7,613 nucleotides of DNA from an uncultured Clostridiaceae bacterium (lineage in GTDB: Bacteria > Bacillota > Clostridia > Lachnospirales > Lachnospiraceae): the NCBI GenBank assembly GCA_949841235.1, contig CATKZA010000074.1, positions 1 to 7,613 of the forward strand. Reading direction: 5' to 3'. The notes below the pieces were generated by a model. The model worked only from the letters and a program-made list of their open reading frames with translations. It had not been told where the DNA came from and searched no databases. How positions within the stretch are numbered: the first letter of the stretch is position 1; each line of letters opens with the position of its first letter. This document shows positions 1-5,871 of this stretch, piece after piece. Made by a program: the position numbers and the translations under genes.

Positions 1-1218
1 CTTCTCAAAGTCAGCCATGGTCAGACAGGCATCCTTCCGGTAGTCATGCGCACCACGCTCCTGATAGTCAGGCTCAATCACTCCCTTGCCCTTCAAGTGC
101 TTCTTGAAACTCTCCTGTATCAAATCAAAGAATTTCTCTATCAAGCCTTTTAATTCTGGCCTATACGATGGAAGATTAACCACCTTGACACCCAACTCTG
201 CGATCTGCTCAAACGTCCCTGATGTGTACTCGCTACCCATATCGGTGATAAATGAGGCCGGAAGCATATCACAGTCCCAGTCCTCACGATGGATGGAGAT
301 ACCGAACCGATTACACCAGTCCACTTTATCATCAATGATGTTCAGCATCAGTCCCCGGAGACTGTAGACACCACCCTCCCATGAGAGGGAATACCCACAG
401 CACAGGCCACTGTAGGCATCGACACAGGCTGTCAAAATAGGTCTACCTACCAGACTTCCAGTATCATTGACAAGGTAGATGTCGCAGACCGTAGCATCGA
501 ACATTCCGGCACCGACAGCAGGAGCAAACTCCTGTACTCCCTCACCAGTCAGAGGACGATTGTTCCTCTGGTAGTTCTTCAACCCATCACGGGAGATGTA
601 GAAGTTCTGTAGGCTCCTAGTCTTACGATAGAAGTACCGGAACTGATAGTAGGACGGGTATTCCTCTGCCAGTCCCCCCAGCGCATCGCAATATTTCTCT
701 TTGAGCATCATCGTGTAGGCTGTCATCAGAGATTGCTTTTTCGTAGTATAGAAAAACTTGTTCAACGCCCATCTCATATTCTTCTCGTCCTGAGTCAGTT
801 GCCGTTCATCTTCCCGACGCTTTGGAGCAAGAGCAGTCACATCCATGTAGGACAGATATAGGCAGAGGTGGTTCCTGACGGTTGCCTTTGATACTCCGTA
901 TTCCTCAGCCGCAGAGCCTATCAGCCGGGAACGCATCCGATCATCAGTCAGGAACGACAGAACAGGAGCAATCATCGTGTACCTCTCGTACATGGTTTTC
1001 CTTTGGCCGGTGTCCAGATCATCCACACCGACAATCAAAACCCCTGTGACCTCCGACAACTCGCTGCTGGTACACTCGGAGTAGGAATCCAGAGCTACCA
1101 CCTCTACCCACACAGGCATCGTCCTCTTGATGCAGTCGATCACCAGGACCCTATCGCCTTGCGCCTCCAGCACTCGGATGATGGTGTCACCCAACCGGAG
1201 TAGATCATACTTCTTCAT
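1..1218 (-). CDS. tnsB: TnsB-like transposase, DDE integrase superfamily (3' end cut by window edge)
   Basis: The frame is open for 406 codons from ATG at 1218 to the left edge, with no stop. TnsB binds the transposon ends and carries out 3'-end cleavage and strand transfer. The catalytic triad is visible: Asp241 in FDATVCDIYLV, Asp326 in ITDMGSEY and Glu361 in PELKGLIEKFF. The 35-residue step between the last two equals the D361-E396 step of Tn7 TnsB. The VGRPILTACVDAYSG stretch after the first Asp and PDYQERGAHDYRKDA near residues 383-396 also resemble Tn7 TnsB. A helix-turn-helix-like stretch lies around residues 99-121 (AAEEYGVSKATVRNHL), as expected for end binding. The start overlaps tnsA by 14 nt and follows a GGGGGATGG ribosome binding site, suggesting coupled translation. 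Tn7 TnsB has about 700 residues, so the C-terminal part is missing only because of the window edge. Confidence 0.9.
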   Translation of the reverse strand, partial: MKKYDLLRLGDTIIRVLEAQGDRVLVIDCIKRTMPVWVEVVALDSYSECTSSELSEVTGVLIVGVDDLDTGQRKTMYERYTMIAPVLSFLTDDRMRSRLIGSAAEEYGVSKATVRNHLCLYLSYMDVTALAPKRREDERQLTQDEKNMRWALNKFFYTTKKQSLMTAYTMMLKEKYCDALGGLAEEYPSYYQFRYFYRKTRSLQNFYISRDGLKNYQRNNRPLTGEGVQEFAPAVGAGMFDATVCDIYLVNDTGSLVGRPILTACVDAYSGLCCGYSLSWEGGVYSLRGLMLNIIDDKVDWCNRFGISIHREDWDCDMLPASFITDMGSEYTSGTFEQIAELGVKVVNLPSYRPELKGLIEKFFDLIQESFKKHLKGKGVIEPDYQERGAHDYRKDACLTMADFEK

Positions 1219-1552
1219 CAATGACCATCCCCCAATCCGTGACTCCGTGCCTGAGCCAGTAATCCCTTGAAGCATCCAGCAGCTTCACCGTCAGAGGCTT
1301 CATCAGGAACTTCCGATAGACACACTCCCTGACCATCAGATCACCGTCTGCCTTGGTGCATACGAAGTCAGAGGTGTACTCTCCCACCTCCAGCCCATCC
1401 AGCAGGACGTTACACCTGATCTCCACAACCTCGTCCGATGCTTGGAGCAGGTCAGCGTAGGCGTACTGGATGGCGTCATACGTCCGGCACACCTCAGCAA
1501 ACTTACCCAACACCCGCTTCTCACATCGTCCTTTGAAGTTCTTCTTCCTCAT
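1205..1552 (-). CDS. tnsA: Compact TnsA-like protein of a Tn7-like transposon
   Basis: This 115-residue protein is encoded directly upstream of tnsB and overlaps it by 14 nt. In Tn7, TnsA is the restriction-endonuclease-like partner that cuts the 5' ends and pairs with TnsB. Visible similarity: EVVEIRCNV (residues 41-49) followed by YTSDFVCTKADGDLMV (59-74), matching the strand containing catalytic Asp114 of Tn7 TnsA (here Asp62). The C-terminal part, LLDASRDYWLRHGVTDWGMV with D/E after it, resembles the Tn7 segment ending in RRYWQQ...IPWFIFTDKE. It is about half the length of Tn7 TnsA (273 residues) and lacks the C-terminal domain that contacts TnsC. Where the family normally has (Q/E)-x-K, this protein reads V-R-E-C-V, so the catalytic lysine is not at its expected place. 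The start is supported by GGGGAGG 9 nt upstream of ATG at 1552. Identity rests on the motifs plus the tnsB neighbour. Confidence 0.75.
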   Translation of the reverse strand: MRKKNFKGRCEKRVLGKFAEVCRTYDAIQYAYADLLQASDEVVEIRCNVLLDGLEVGEYTSDFVCTKADGDLMVRECVYRKFLMKPLTVKLLDASRDYWLRHGVTDWGMVIDEEV

Positions 1553-1580
1553 ACTTGCAGTCCTCCCCTATGGGAACATC

Positions 1581-1721
1581 CTGCCAATTCCCCAAAAGCA
1601 GTCCCCAAAAACGAAGTCAAGCAGTTTTTGGGGAATTAACACTGATGGATTTGGGAGATGTCATCGCCAAAAAGCCTTGATACACAGGCGTTTTAAGTCT
1701 GATGCCAAATCCCCAAAAACA
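1581..1721 (-). repeat. Transposon end with repeated presumed TnsB binding sites
   Basis: Four good copies of a TCCCCAAAA-type repeat are visible: 1589-1597, 1602-1611, 1710-1721 (same orientation) and 1625-1634 (inverted, TTTTTGGGGA). The first and last agree over 17 of 20 bases when extended. Copies two and three form a perfect 11-bp inverted repeat (1602-1612 with 1624-1634) with an 11-nt spacer. Weaker matches occur near 1648-1655 and 1666-1674. Tn7-like ends normally carry several TnsB sites, so this is the expected function, inferred from position. The sites sit just upstream of tnsA and probably overlap its promoter. A TTGACT hexamer (minus strand, 1620-1615) lies between two copies, but no convincing -10 is seen. 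Repression of tns transcription by TnsB, as known for Tn7, would fit this layout. Confidence 0.65.
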
Positions 1722-1740
1722 CCATCCAGGAATATCACCA

Positions 1741-1989
1741 TGTCGTGGGGCAATATAGATTTTTCTCGAAAAGGCAAAGCTGTTTGTTCTGTTGGGCTTC
1801 GCCCCCGTTTGCCCCCCCGCCCTGGTGATTCCAAACAAAATGTCCCTAAAATCCGGTATCTATGCAAGGTTGAGGATAGTTCGGAGAACAAAAACAAGAC
1901 CCTGCACGGTTAGGTGCAAGGTCTTATTTTTCTATGTCGGGGTCAATGCTGATTGCCTCTCCGAGAAAAATCTATATTACCCCACGACA
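1741..1989. repeat. 249-bp segment with 37-bp inverted terminal repeats, MITE-like
   Basis: Positions 1741-1768 and 1962-1989 are inverted copies with one mismatch in 28 bases. The match extends inward to 37 bases with three mismatches (1741-1777 with 1953-1989). The outer ends are TGT and ACA, and the core shared motif is CAATATAGATTTTTCTCG or TAATATAGATTTTTCTCG. No gene fits inside; the interior has a GGGCTTCGCCC hairpin near 1794-1804 and an intrinsic terminator. The size and inverted ends resemble a non-autonomous miniature transposon. However, the flanking bases (CACCA on the left, CGACG on the right) show no target duplication, so an old insertion or a different origin, such as a large 3'-UTR stem, remains possible. 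The right arm begins 6 nt after the ppdK stop codon. Confidence 0.6.
1890..1932 (-). terminator. Bidirectional intrinsic terminator downstream of ppdK
   Basis: The stem AAGACCCTGCAC (1896-1907) pairs with GTGCAAGGTCTT (1914-1925): 11 base pairs with one C-A mismatch and a 6-nt loop. On the minus strand the stem is followed by GTTTTTGTT, so it would end ppdK transcription about 70-110 nt after the stop codon. On the plus strand it is followed by ATTTTTCT, so it can also block transcription coming from the left. It lies inside the inverted-repeat segment, so ppdK apparently relies on a terminator that may have arrived with that segment. Confidence 0.85.
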
Positions 1990-1995
1990 CGACGA

Positions 1996-4629
1996 CTATT
2001 TCGCCAGGTCTTCTTTTGCCTTAGCCTGGGCGGCGGCCAGGCGGGCGATGGGCACACGGTAGGGGGAGCAGGACACATAGTCCAGGCCGATCTTGTGGAA
2101 AAATTCCACAGAGGCCGGGTCGCCGCCGTGCTCGCCGCAGATGCCCAGCTTGATATCCGGGCGGGTCTTGCGGCCCTTTTCCACAGCCATCTTGACCAGC
2201 TGGCCTACGCCGTCCTGATCCAGGCTGGCGAAGGGATCCCGCTCCATGATCTTCTTGTCGTAATAGGCGTTCAAAATCTTGCCCACGTCGTCGCGGGAGA
2301 ATCCGAAGCCCATCTGGGTCAGGTCGTTGGTGCCGAAGGAGAAGAACTCCGCTTCTTGGGCAATCTCGTCGGCTGTCACAGCAGCCCGAGGCACTTCGAT
2401 CATGGTGCCCACCAGGTACTTCATCTCCACGCCGGATTCGGCGATGATGGCGTCGGCCGTCTTAACGACGATGTTCTTGACGAACTTCAGCTCGCTGATC
2501 ATGCCTACCAAAGGAATCATGATTTCCGGCTCAATCTCCAGGCCGGTGGCCTTTTTCACATTGATGGCCGCTTCAATGACGGCTCTTGTCTGCATCTCGG
2601 CGATTTCCGGATATGTGACGGCCAGGCGGCAACCGCGATGACCCAGCATGGGATTGAACTCATGCAGATCGGCGATAACCTGCTTCAGCTCTTCCACAGG
2701 CATATTCATCTCGCCGGCAATCTCCACAATATCCGCCTCGTCCTGGGGCAGGAACTCGTGGAGCGGGGGATCCAGGAACCGAATGGTCCCCGGGCGGCCG
2801 CCCATGGCCATGAACAGGCCCTCAAACTCGCCCCGCTGCATGGGCAGCAGCTTTTCCAGAGCCTTGCGGCGCTGGGCCTCGTCCTTGGAGACAATCATCT
2901 CCCGAACGGCCTTGATGCGGTCAGTTTCAAAGAACATATGCTCGGTTCTGCAGAGGCCGATGCCGTCTGCACCAAAGTCTACTGCCTGTTTTGCGTCTCT
3001 CGGGTTATCCGCGTTGGTTCTTACCTTGAGCTTTCTGTACTTGTCAGCCCAAGTCATAATTCTGCCGAACTCGCCCGCGATAGTTGCGTCAACCGTGGGG
3101 ATAAGTCCGTCGTAGATGTTACCGGTGGTACCATCGATAGAAATCTCAGAACCCTCTGTATAGGTCTTGCCAGCCAATTCAAATTTCTTGTTCTCCTCGT
3201 CCATCGTGATGTCGCCACAGCCGGATACGCAGCAAGTACCCATGCCGCGGGCAACTACGGCTGCATGAGATGTCATGCCGCCACGGACGGTCAGGATACC
3301 CTGTGCGGACTTCATACCGGTAATATCTTCCGGAGATGTCTCAAGACGCACAAGCACAACCTTTTCTCCACGAGCGGCCCACTCAACAGCATCATCTGCC
3401 GTGAATACAACCTTACCGCAAGCAGCTCCCGGAGAAGCGCCAAGTGCCTTTGCCACCGGAGTAGCGGCCTTCAATGCGGCAGCGTCAAACTGAGGATGAA
3501 GAAGGGTATCCAAGTTACGTGGATCGATCATCGCAACAGCCTCTTCCTCGGTTCTCATGCCCTCGTCAACCAAATCGCAAGCAATCTTTAAGGCAGCCTG
3601 TGCCGTTCTCTTGCCATTACGTGTCTGGAGCATGTAAAGTTTTCTATCCTCAACGGTGAACTCCATATCCTGCATATCTCTGTAATGCTTCTCTAATTTT
3701 TCGCATACATTGACAAAATCCTTATACGCCTCCGGGAATTCCTGTTCCATCTGCGCAATCGGCATAGGAGTACGAACGCCGGCAACCACATCCTCGCCCT
3801 GGGCATTCTTCAGGAACTCGCCCATCAGCTTCTTCTCGCCGGTAGCAGGATCACGGGTAAATGCAACACCTGTACCGCAGTTGTCACCCATGTTTCCGAA
3901 CGCCATGGACTGTACATTTACAGCAGTACCCCAAGAATATGGGATATCATTGTCACGACGGTATACATTTGCGCGGGGGTTGTCCCAAGAACGGAACACG
4001 GCCTTCACTGCTCCCATCAGCTGCTCCTTGGGATCATCCGGGAAATCATCTCCAATCTTAGCCTTGTACTCAGCCTTGAACTGGGAAGCCAATTCCTTCA
4101 AGTCGTCAGCGCTCAGCTCAACGTCCTGTGTCACGCCCCTGTCTGCCTTCATCTTGTCGATCAGCTCTTCAAAGTATTTCTTGCCGACTTCCATTACCAC
4201 GTCGGAATACATCTGAATGAAACGACGATAGCAGTCCCATGCCCAGCGAGCATTTCCAGACTTCTCAGCAATTGTGTTTACCACGGTCTCATTCAAGCCA
4301 AGGTTCAGAATGGTATCCATCATGCCGGGCATAGATGCGCGAGCGCCGGAACGCACGGATACAAGAAGAGGATTTTCCTTGTCGCCGAACTTCTTGCCGG
4401 TAATCTCTTCCATCTTCACGATGTACTCGTTAATCTGACCCTGAATCTCCTCATTAATCTCACGACCATCCTCATAATACTGCGTACAAGCCTCTGTCGT
4501 AATTGTGAAACCCTGAGGCACGGGAAGACCCAGGCTGGTCATCTCTGCCAGGTTCGCACCCTTGCCGCCGAGAAGCTCGCGCATATCAGCGTTACCTTCT
4601 TTGAACAAATAAACCCATTTGTTTGCCAT
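1996..4629 (-). CDS. ppdK: Pyruvate, phosphate dikinase
   Basis: This cytoplasmic enzyme interconverts pyruvate + ATP + Pi and PEP + AMP + PPi. In fermenting Firmicutes it can act in the glycolytic direction with PPi or in PEP formation. The 877 residues match the usual length (about 874-880). An N-terminal ATP-grasp region begins at GGKGANLAEM (21-30). The central phosphohistidine domain has TVRGGMTSHAAVVARG with His455. The C-terminal PEP/pyruvate TIM-barrel domain contains GADGIGLCRTEHMFF (about 553-567), GGRPGTIRFLDPP (about 610-622) and CGEHGGDP with Cys831. His455 and Cys831 are the known catalytic residues and numbers of the C. symbiosum enzyme. The ATG at 4629 is chosen over one 21 codons upstream because AGGAGGT (4645-4639) precedes it by 9 nt and MANKWVYLF matches the family N-terminus. 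Base composition changes inside the gene: the last third is clearly richer in G+C than the first two thirds. Confidence 0.97.
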   Translation of the reverse strand: MANKWVYLFKEGNADMRELLGGKGANLAEMTSLGLPVPQGFTITTEACTQYYEDGREINEEIQGQINEYIVKMEEITGKKFGDKENPLLVSVRSGARASMPGMMDTILNLGLNETVVNTIAEKSGNARWAWDCYRRFIQMYSDVVMEVGKKYFEELIDKMKADRGVTQDVELSADDLKELASQFKAEYKAKIGDDFPDDPKEQLMGAVKAVFRSWDNPRANVYRRDNDIPYSWGTAVNVQSMAFGNMGDNCGTGVAFTRDPATGEKKLMGEFLKNAQGEDVVAGVRTPMPIAQMEQEFPEAYKDFVNVCEKLEKHYRDMQDMEFTVEDRKLYMLQTRNGKRTAQAALKIACDLVDEGMRTEEEAVAMIDPRNLDTLLHPQFDAAALKAATPVAKALGASPGAACGKVVFTADDAVEWAARGEKVVLVRLETSPEDITGMKSAQGILTVRGGMTSHAAVVARGMGTCCVSGCGDITMDEENKKFELAGKTYTEGSEISIDGTTGNIYDGLIPTVDATIAGEFGRIMTWADKYRKLKVRTNADNPRDAKQAVDFGADGIGLCRTEHMFFETDRIKAVREMIVSKDEAQRRKALEKLLPMQRGEFEGLFMAMGGRPGTIRFLDPPLHEFLPQDEADIVEIAGEMNMPVEELKQVIADLHEFNPMLGHRGCRLAVTYPEIAEMQTRAVIEAAINVKKATGLEIEPEIMIPLVGMISELKFVKNIVVKTADAIIAESGVEMKYLVGTMIEVPRAAVTADEIAQEAEFFSFGTNDLTQMGFGFSRDDVGKILNAYYDKKIMERDPFASLDQDGVGQLVKMAVEKGRKTRPDIKLGICGEHGGDPASVEFFHKIGLDYVSCSPYRVPIARLAAAQAKAKEDLAK

Positions 4630-4638
4630 TGAATCGTT

Positions 4639-4645
4639 ACCTCCT
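4639..4645 (-). promoter_or_regulatory. ppdK ribosome binding site (decides the start)
   Basis: AGGAGGT on the minus strand is a near-perfect Shine-Dalgarno sequence, 9 nt before ATG at 4629. The alternative upstream ATG at 4692 has no comparable site, and its extra 21 residues do not look like PPDK. Confidence 0.85.
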
Positions 4646-4740
4646 AATAATAGTATGATTGCGACACCATTATCGCACATTTGGTTGAACAATAATCATC
4701 GAACAGAATATTCCCATGATTTGCCATACCGTTATCTGTT

Positions 4741-4769
4741 AGTATACCATACAACATGTCTTAATGAAA
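4741..4769 (-). promoter_or_regulatory. Probable ppdK promoter (extended -10)
   Basis: Reading the minus strand, TGGTATACT (4749-4741) is an extended -10 element with TATACT as hexamer. Seventeen bases upstream is TTTCAT (4769-4764), a poor -35, which fits an extended -10 promoter. Transcription would start near 4734, giving a leader of about 105 nt before ppdK. No known riboswitch was recognised in that leader. Confidence 0.5.
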
Positions 4770-4770
4770 A

Positions 4771-4791
4771 GGCTTTTTTTGAAAAAATGCC
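4771..4791. repeat. A/T-rich palindrome upstream of the ppdK promoter
   Basis: GGC, a T run, an A run and GCC form a near-perfect palindrome (4771-4791). On the minus strand it is followed by TTTTC, so it could be a weak terminator for the methyltransferase transcript, or a regulatory or curved site next to the ppdK -35. Function is unknown. Confidence 0.35.
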
Positions 4792-4829
4792 ACATTTTCA
4801 AACCGTCAGTTACTATTCACGGCTAATTT

Positions 4830-4884
4830 AAAAAATAGACAGACTCGTTGCAGCAATGGTTCTAAACATCCGATGGTTGTCTGT
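4830..4884 (-). terminator. Candidate weak terminator after the methyltransferase gene
   Basis: On the minus strand ACAGAC (4884-4879) can pair with GTCTGT (4844-4839), and the stem is followed by CTATTTTTTAAATT. The T run is good, but the stem is only 6-7 bp and the loop is 34 nt with no clear inner pairing. It lies about 90 nt after the methyltransferase stop. The rest of the gap (4630-4975) holds the ppdK promoter and stem-loops listed separately, and no convincing gene. Confidence 0.35.
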
Positions 4885-4904
4885 TTTGTGCGAACCGAAA
4901 CGGA

Positions 4905-4940
4905 GTGTAGACACGATGCCGAAGGCAGAGGGTCTATCAC
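4905..4940. other. Imperfect stem-loop in the methyltransferase 3' region
   Basis: GTGTAGAC (4905-4912) pairs with GTCTATCAC (4932-4940) with one bulged base. An inner TGCC/GGCA stem (4917-4920 with 4924-4927) closes a 3-nt loop. There is no adjacent T run on either strand, so it is not a standard terminator. It may stabilise the 3' end of the methyltransferase mRNA or be a remnant of other DNA. Confidence 0.35.
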
Positions 4941-4975
4941 ATGAAAAAAGAACGGCTGTGAATAGTACGAGAGTT

Positions 4976-5728
4976 TTATTTCTTCGCAATATAGAGATAC
5001 CTTGCATTCCCTTGCTTGTATCCCTCCAGCGACCCCTTAACGCAATCCGTTTGTCCGACTAGCATAGCATACCATTTCTCCATGCCCTCGCTTTCAAACG
5101 CTCGCTTATATTTCATTGCGCTTTCCCTTTTTCTTTTCAGCATTGCATATGTTTCCTCCGTAATATCCAAAACCTGATACCGTATTTTCCCTTTGCGGAA
5201 TGCCTGGGCCAAAAACGTCGTTTCACAGTTTTCCGTTTTCTCCATCACGTCACCCTCCTGATATCCTACAAAAAATATGCCGCCCGGTTTTAGCCAGCGA
5301 AATATCTGTGCGACAAAAAGACCCATATCTTCCGCAAAATATATGCTGTCCATAGAGATAACCATATCAAAGGTTTCAGCAGAATACTCGACCTCTCCCA
5401 TGCACCCCACTTGAAAATCCGCTCGTTCCGAATCTATCTTAGCCTCATGGATTGCATTAGCGGAATAATCAAAGCCGTATATATGCGCATTCGTCTTGCT
5501 TTGGATATACTTAATCATTTTCCCATTGCCGCAACCCACATCCAAAATATGCAAATTATCAACTTGCGGAATATAATCAAATATTCTATTAATCTGCCTG
5601 ATATCGCTAAACCCATCCTGCGAAAAATCCCGGCCAAAAGCATCCTCGCAATATTGCCGAAAAACACTTGAACGGTTCGCCATATTATAAAATTCTTCAT
5701 ACTCTTTATGAAATAGTAATTCTTCCAT
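4976..5728 (-). CDS. Class I SAM-dependent methyltransferase, substrate unknown
   Basis: The 250-residue protein has a Rossmann-type methyltransferase core. The SAM-binding motif ILDVGCGNGKMIKYI lies at 61-75, and the acidic end of strand 2 is YGFDYSANAIHEAK (84-97). DMVISMDSIYFAEDM (121-135) is the motif IV region, and RWLKPGGIFFVGY (144-156) is the post-core loop typical of the Methyltransf_11/25 type. A distinctive N-terminal helix region, EEFYNMANRSSVFRQYC, precedes the core, and a roughly 90-residue C-terminal part (TENCETTFLAQAF onward) probably forms the substrate lid. No membrane segment or signal peptide is seen, so it is likely cytoplasmic; a small-molecule substrate is a guess from the fold. 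ATG at 5728 is chosen because AGGA lies 5 nt upstream. ATG at 5731 and an in-frame GTG at 5764 (12 codons longer) are less well placed. It is separated from trpA by about 140 bp with its own promoter, so it is probably not part of the trp operon. Confidence 0.85.
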   Translation of the reverse strand: MEELLFHKEYEEFYNMANRSSVFRQYCEDAFGRDFSQDGFSDIRQINRIFDYIPQVDNLHILDVGCGNGKMIKYIQSKTNAHIYGFDYSANAIHEAKIDSERADFQVGCMGEVEYSAETFDMVISMDSIYFAEDMGLFVAQIFRWLKPGGIFFVGYQEGDVMEKTENCETTFLAQAFRKGKIRYQVLDITEETYAMLKRKRESAMKYKRAFESEGMEKWYAMLVGQTDCVKGSLEGYKQGNARYLYIAKK

Positions 5729-5788
5729 CATATTCCTTTTTTTGCAAAAATAAATTTTATTCACTTTGTGAACTTTGCTCCCCTTTAC

Positions 5789-5816
5789 ATTTTGCCATAA
5801 AGCAACTTTGTGTCAA
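5789..5816 (-). promoter_or_regulatory. Probable promoter of the methyltransferase gene
   Basis: On the minus strand TTGACA (5816-5811) is a perfect -35. After 16 bp comes CAAAAT (5794-5789), preceded by TGG, which gives an extended -10. The start of transcription would be near 5782, inside the GGGGAG that might otherwise serve the GTG at 5764. This favours translation from 5728. Confidence 0.5.
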
Positions 5817-5871
5817 GCAGTGCGCAGACACAGAATTGCAATGCAAGGGATCCATCATGCCAAAATCCCTG

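Larger units (their letters stand above)
1..1721 (-). mobile_element. Tn7-like transposon, tnsA-side end (continues past left edge)
   Basis: The segment combines a TnsA-like gene, an overlapping TnsB-like DDE transposase gene and a cluster of short repeats between tnsA and the boundary. This is the arrangement at the tns-gene end of Tn7-type elements. The right boundary is put at 1721 because the outermost repeat reads TGTTTTTGGGGATTTGGCAT inward on the minus strand (1721 to 1702), so it begins with the TGT terminus usual for this class. A near copy, TGCTTTTGGGGAATTGGCAG, lies inside at 1600 to 1581. The other end, TnsC, the target selector (TnsD/TniQ) and any cargo are not in the window, so the target-site duplication cannot be tested; the 5 bp outside this end are CCATC. 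The element type is clear from the proteins. The exact boundary is inferred. Confidence 0.82.

Noticed and set aside
86..367. A 93-codon plus-strand frame inside tnsB
   Set aside because: It is a shadow of the TnsB frame, which shows all three catalytic residues.
1581..1721. A CRISPR array at the repeat cluster
   Set aside because: The repeats are about 10-20 bp, irregularly spaced and in both orientations, which fits transposase binding sites, not CRISPR repeats.
1470..1913. A 147-codon plus-strand frame across tnsA and the transposon end
   Set aside because: It runs through the repeat array and into the terminator, has low-complexity basic composition, and has no domain or ribosome binding site.
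1736..1994. A target-site duplication around the 249-bp inverted-repeat element
   Set aside because: The flanks CACCA and CGACG do not match at the TGT/ACA boundaries, and shifting the boundaries by a few bases did not produce one.
1792..3591. A 599-codon plus-strand open frame opposite ppdK
   Set aside because: It is antisense to a clear PPDK gene, crosses the inverted-repeat element, has no recognisable domain, and is explained by the G+C-rich codon pattern of the ppdK 3' part.
4630..4692. A ppdK start 21 codons upstream (ATG at 4692)
   Set aside because: The extra residues do not resemble PPDK, and the strong AGGAGGT site lies just before the ATG at 4629.
4856..5062. A 68-codon plus-strand frame between the methyltransferase gene and ppdK
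   Set aside because: It overlaps the methyltransferase 3' end in antisense and has no recognisable motif or clear ribosome binding site.
5729..5764. A longer methyltransferase form starting at GTG 5764
   Set aside because: Its only ribosome binding site is 13 nt away and overlaps the predicted transcription start. The ATG at 5728 has AGGA at a normal distance.
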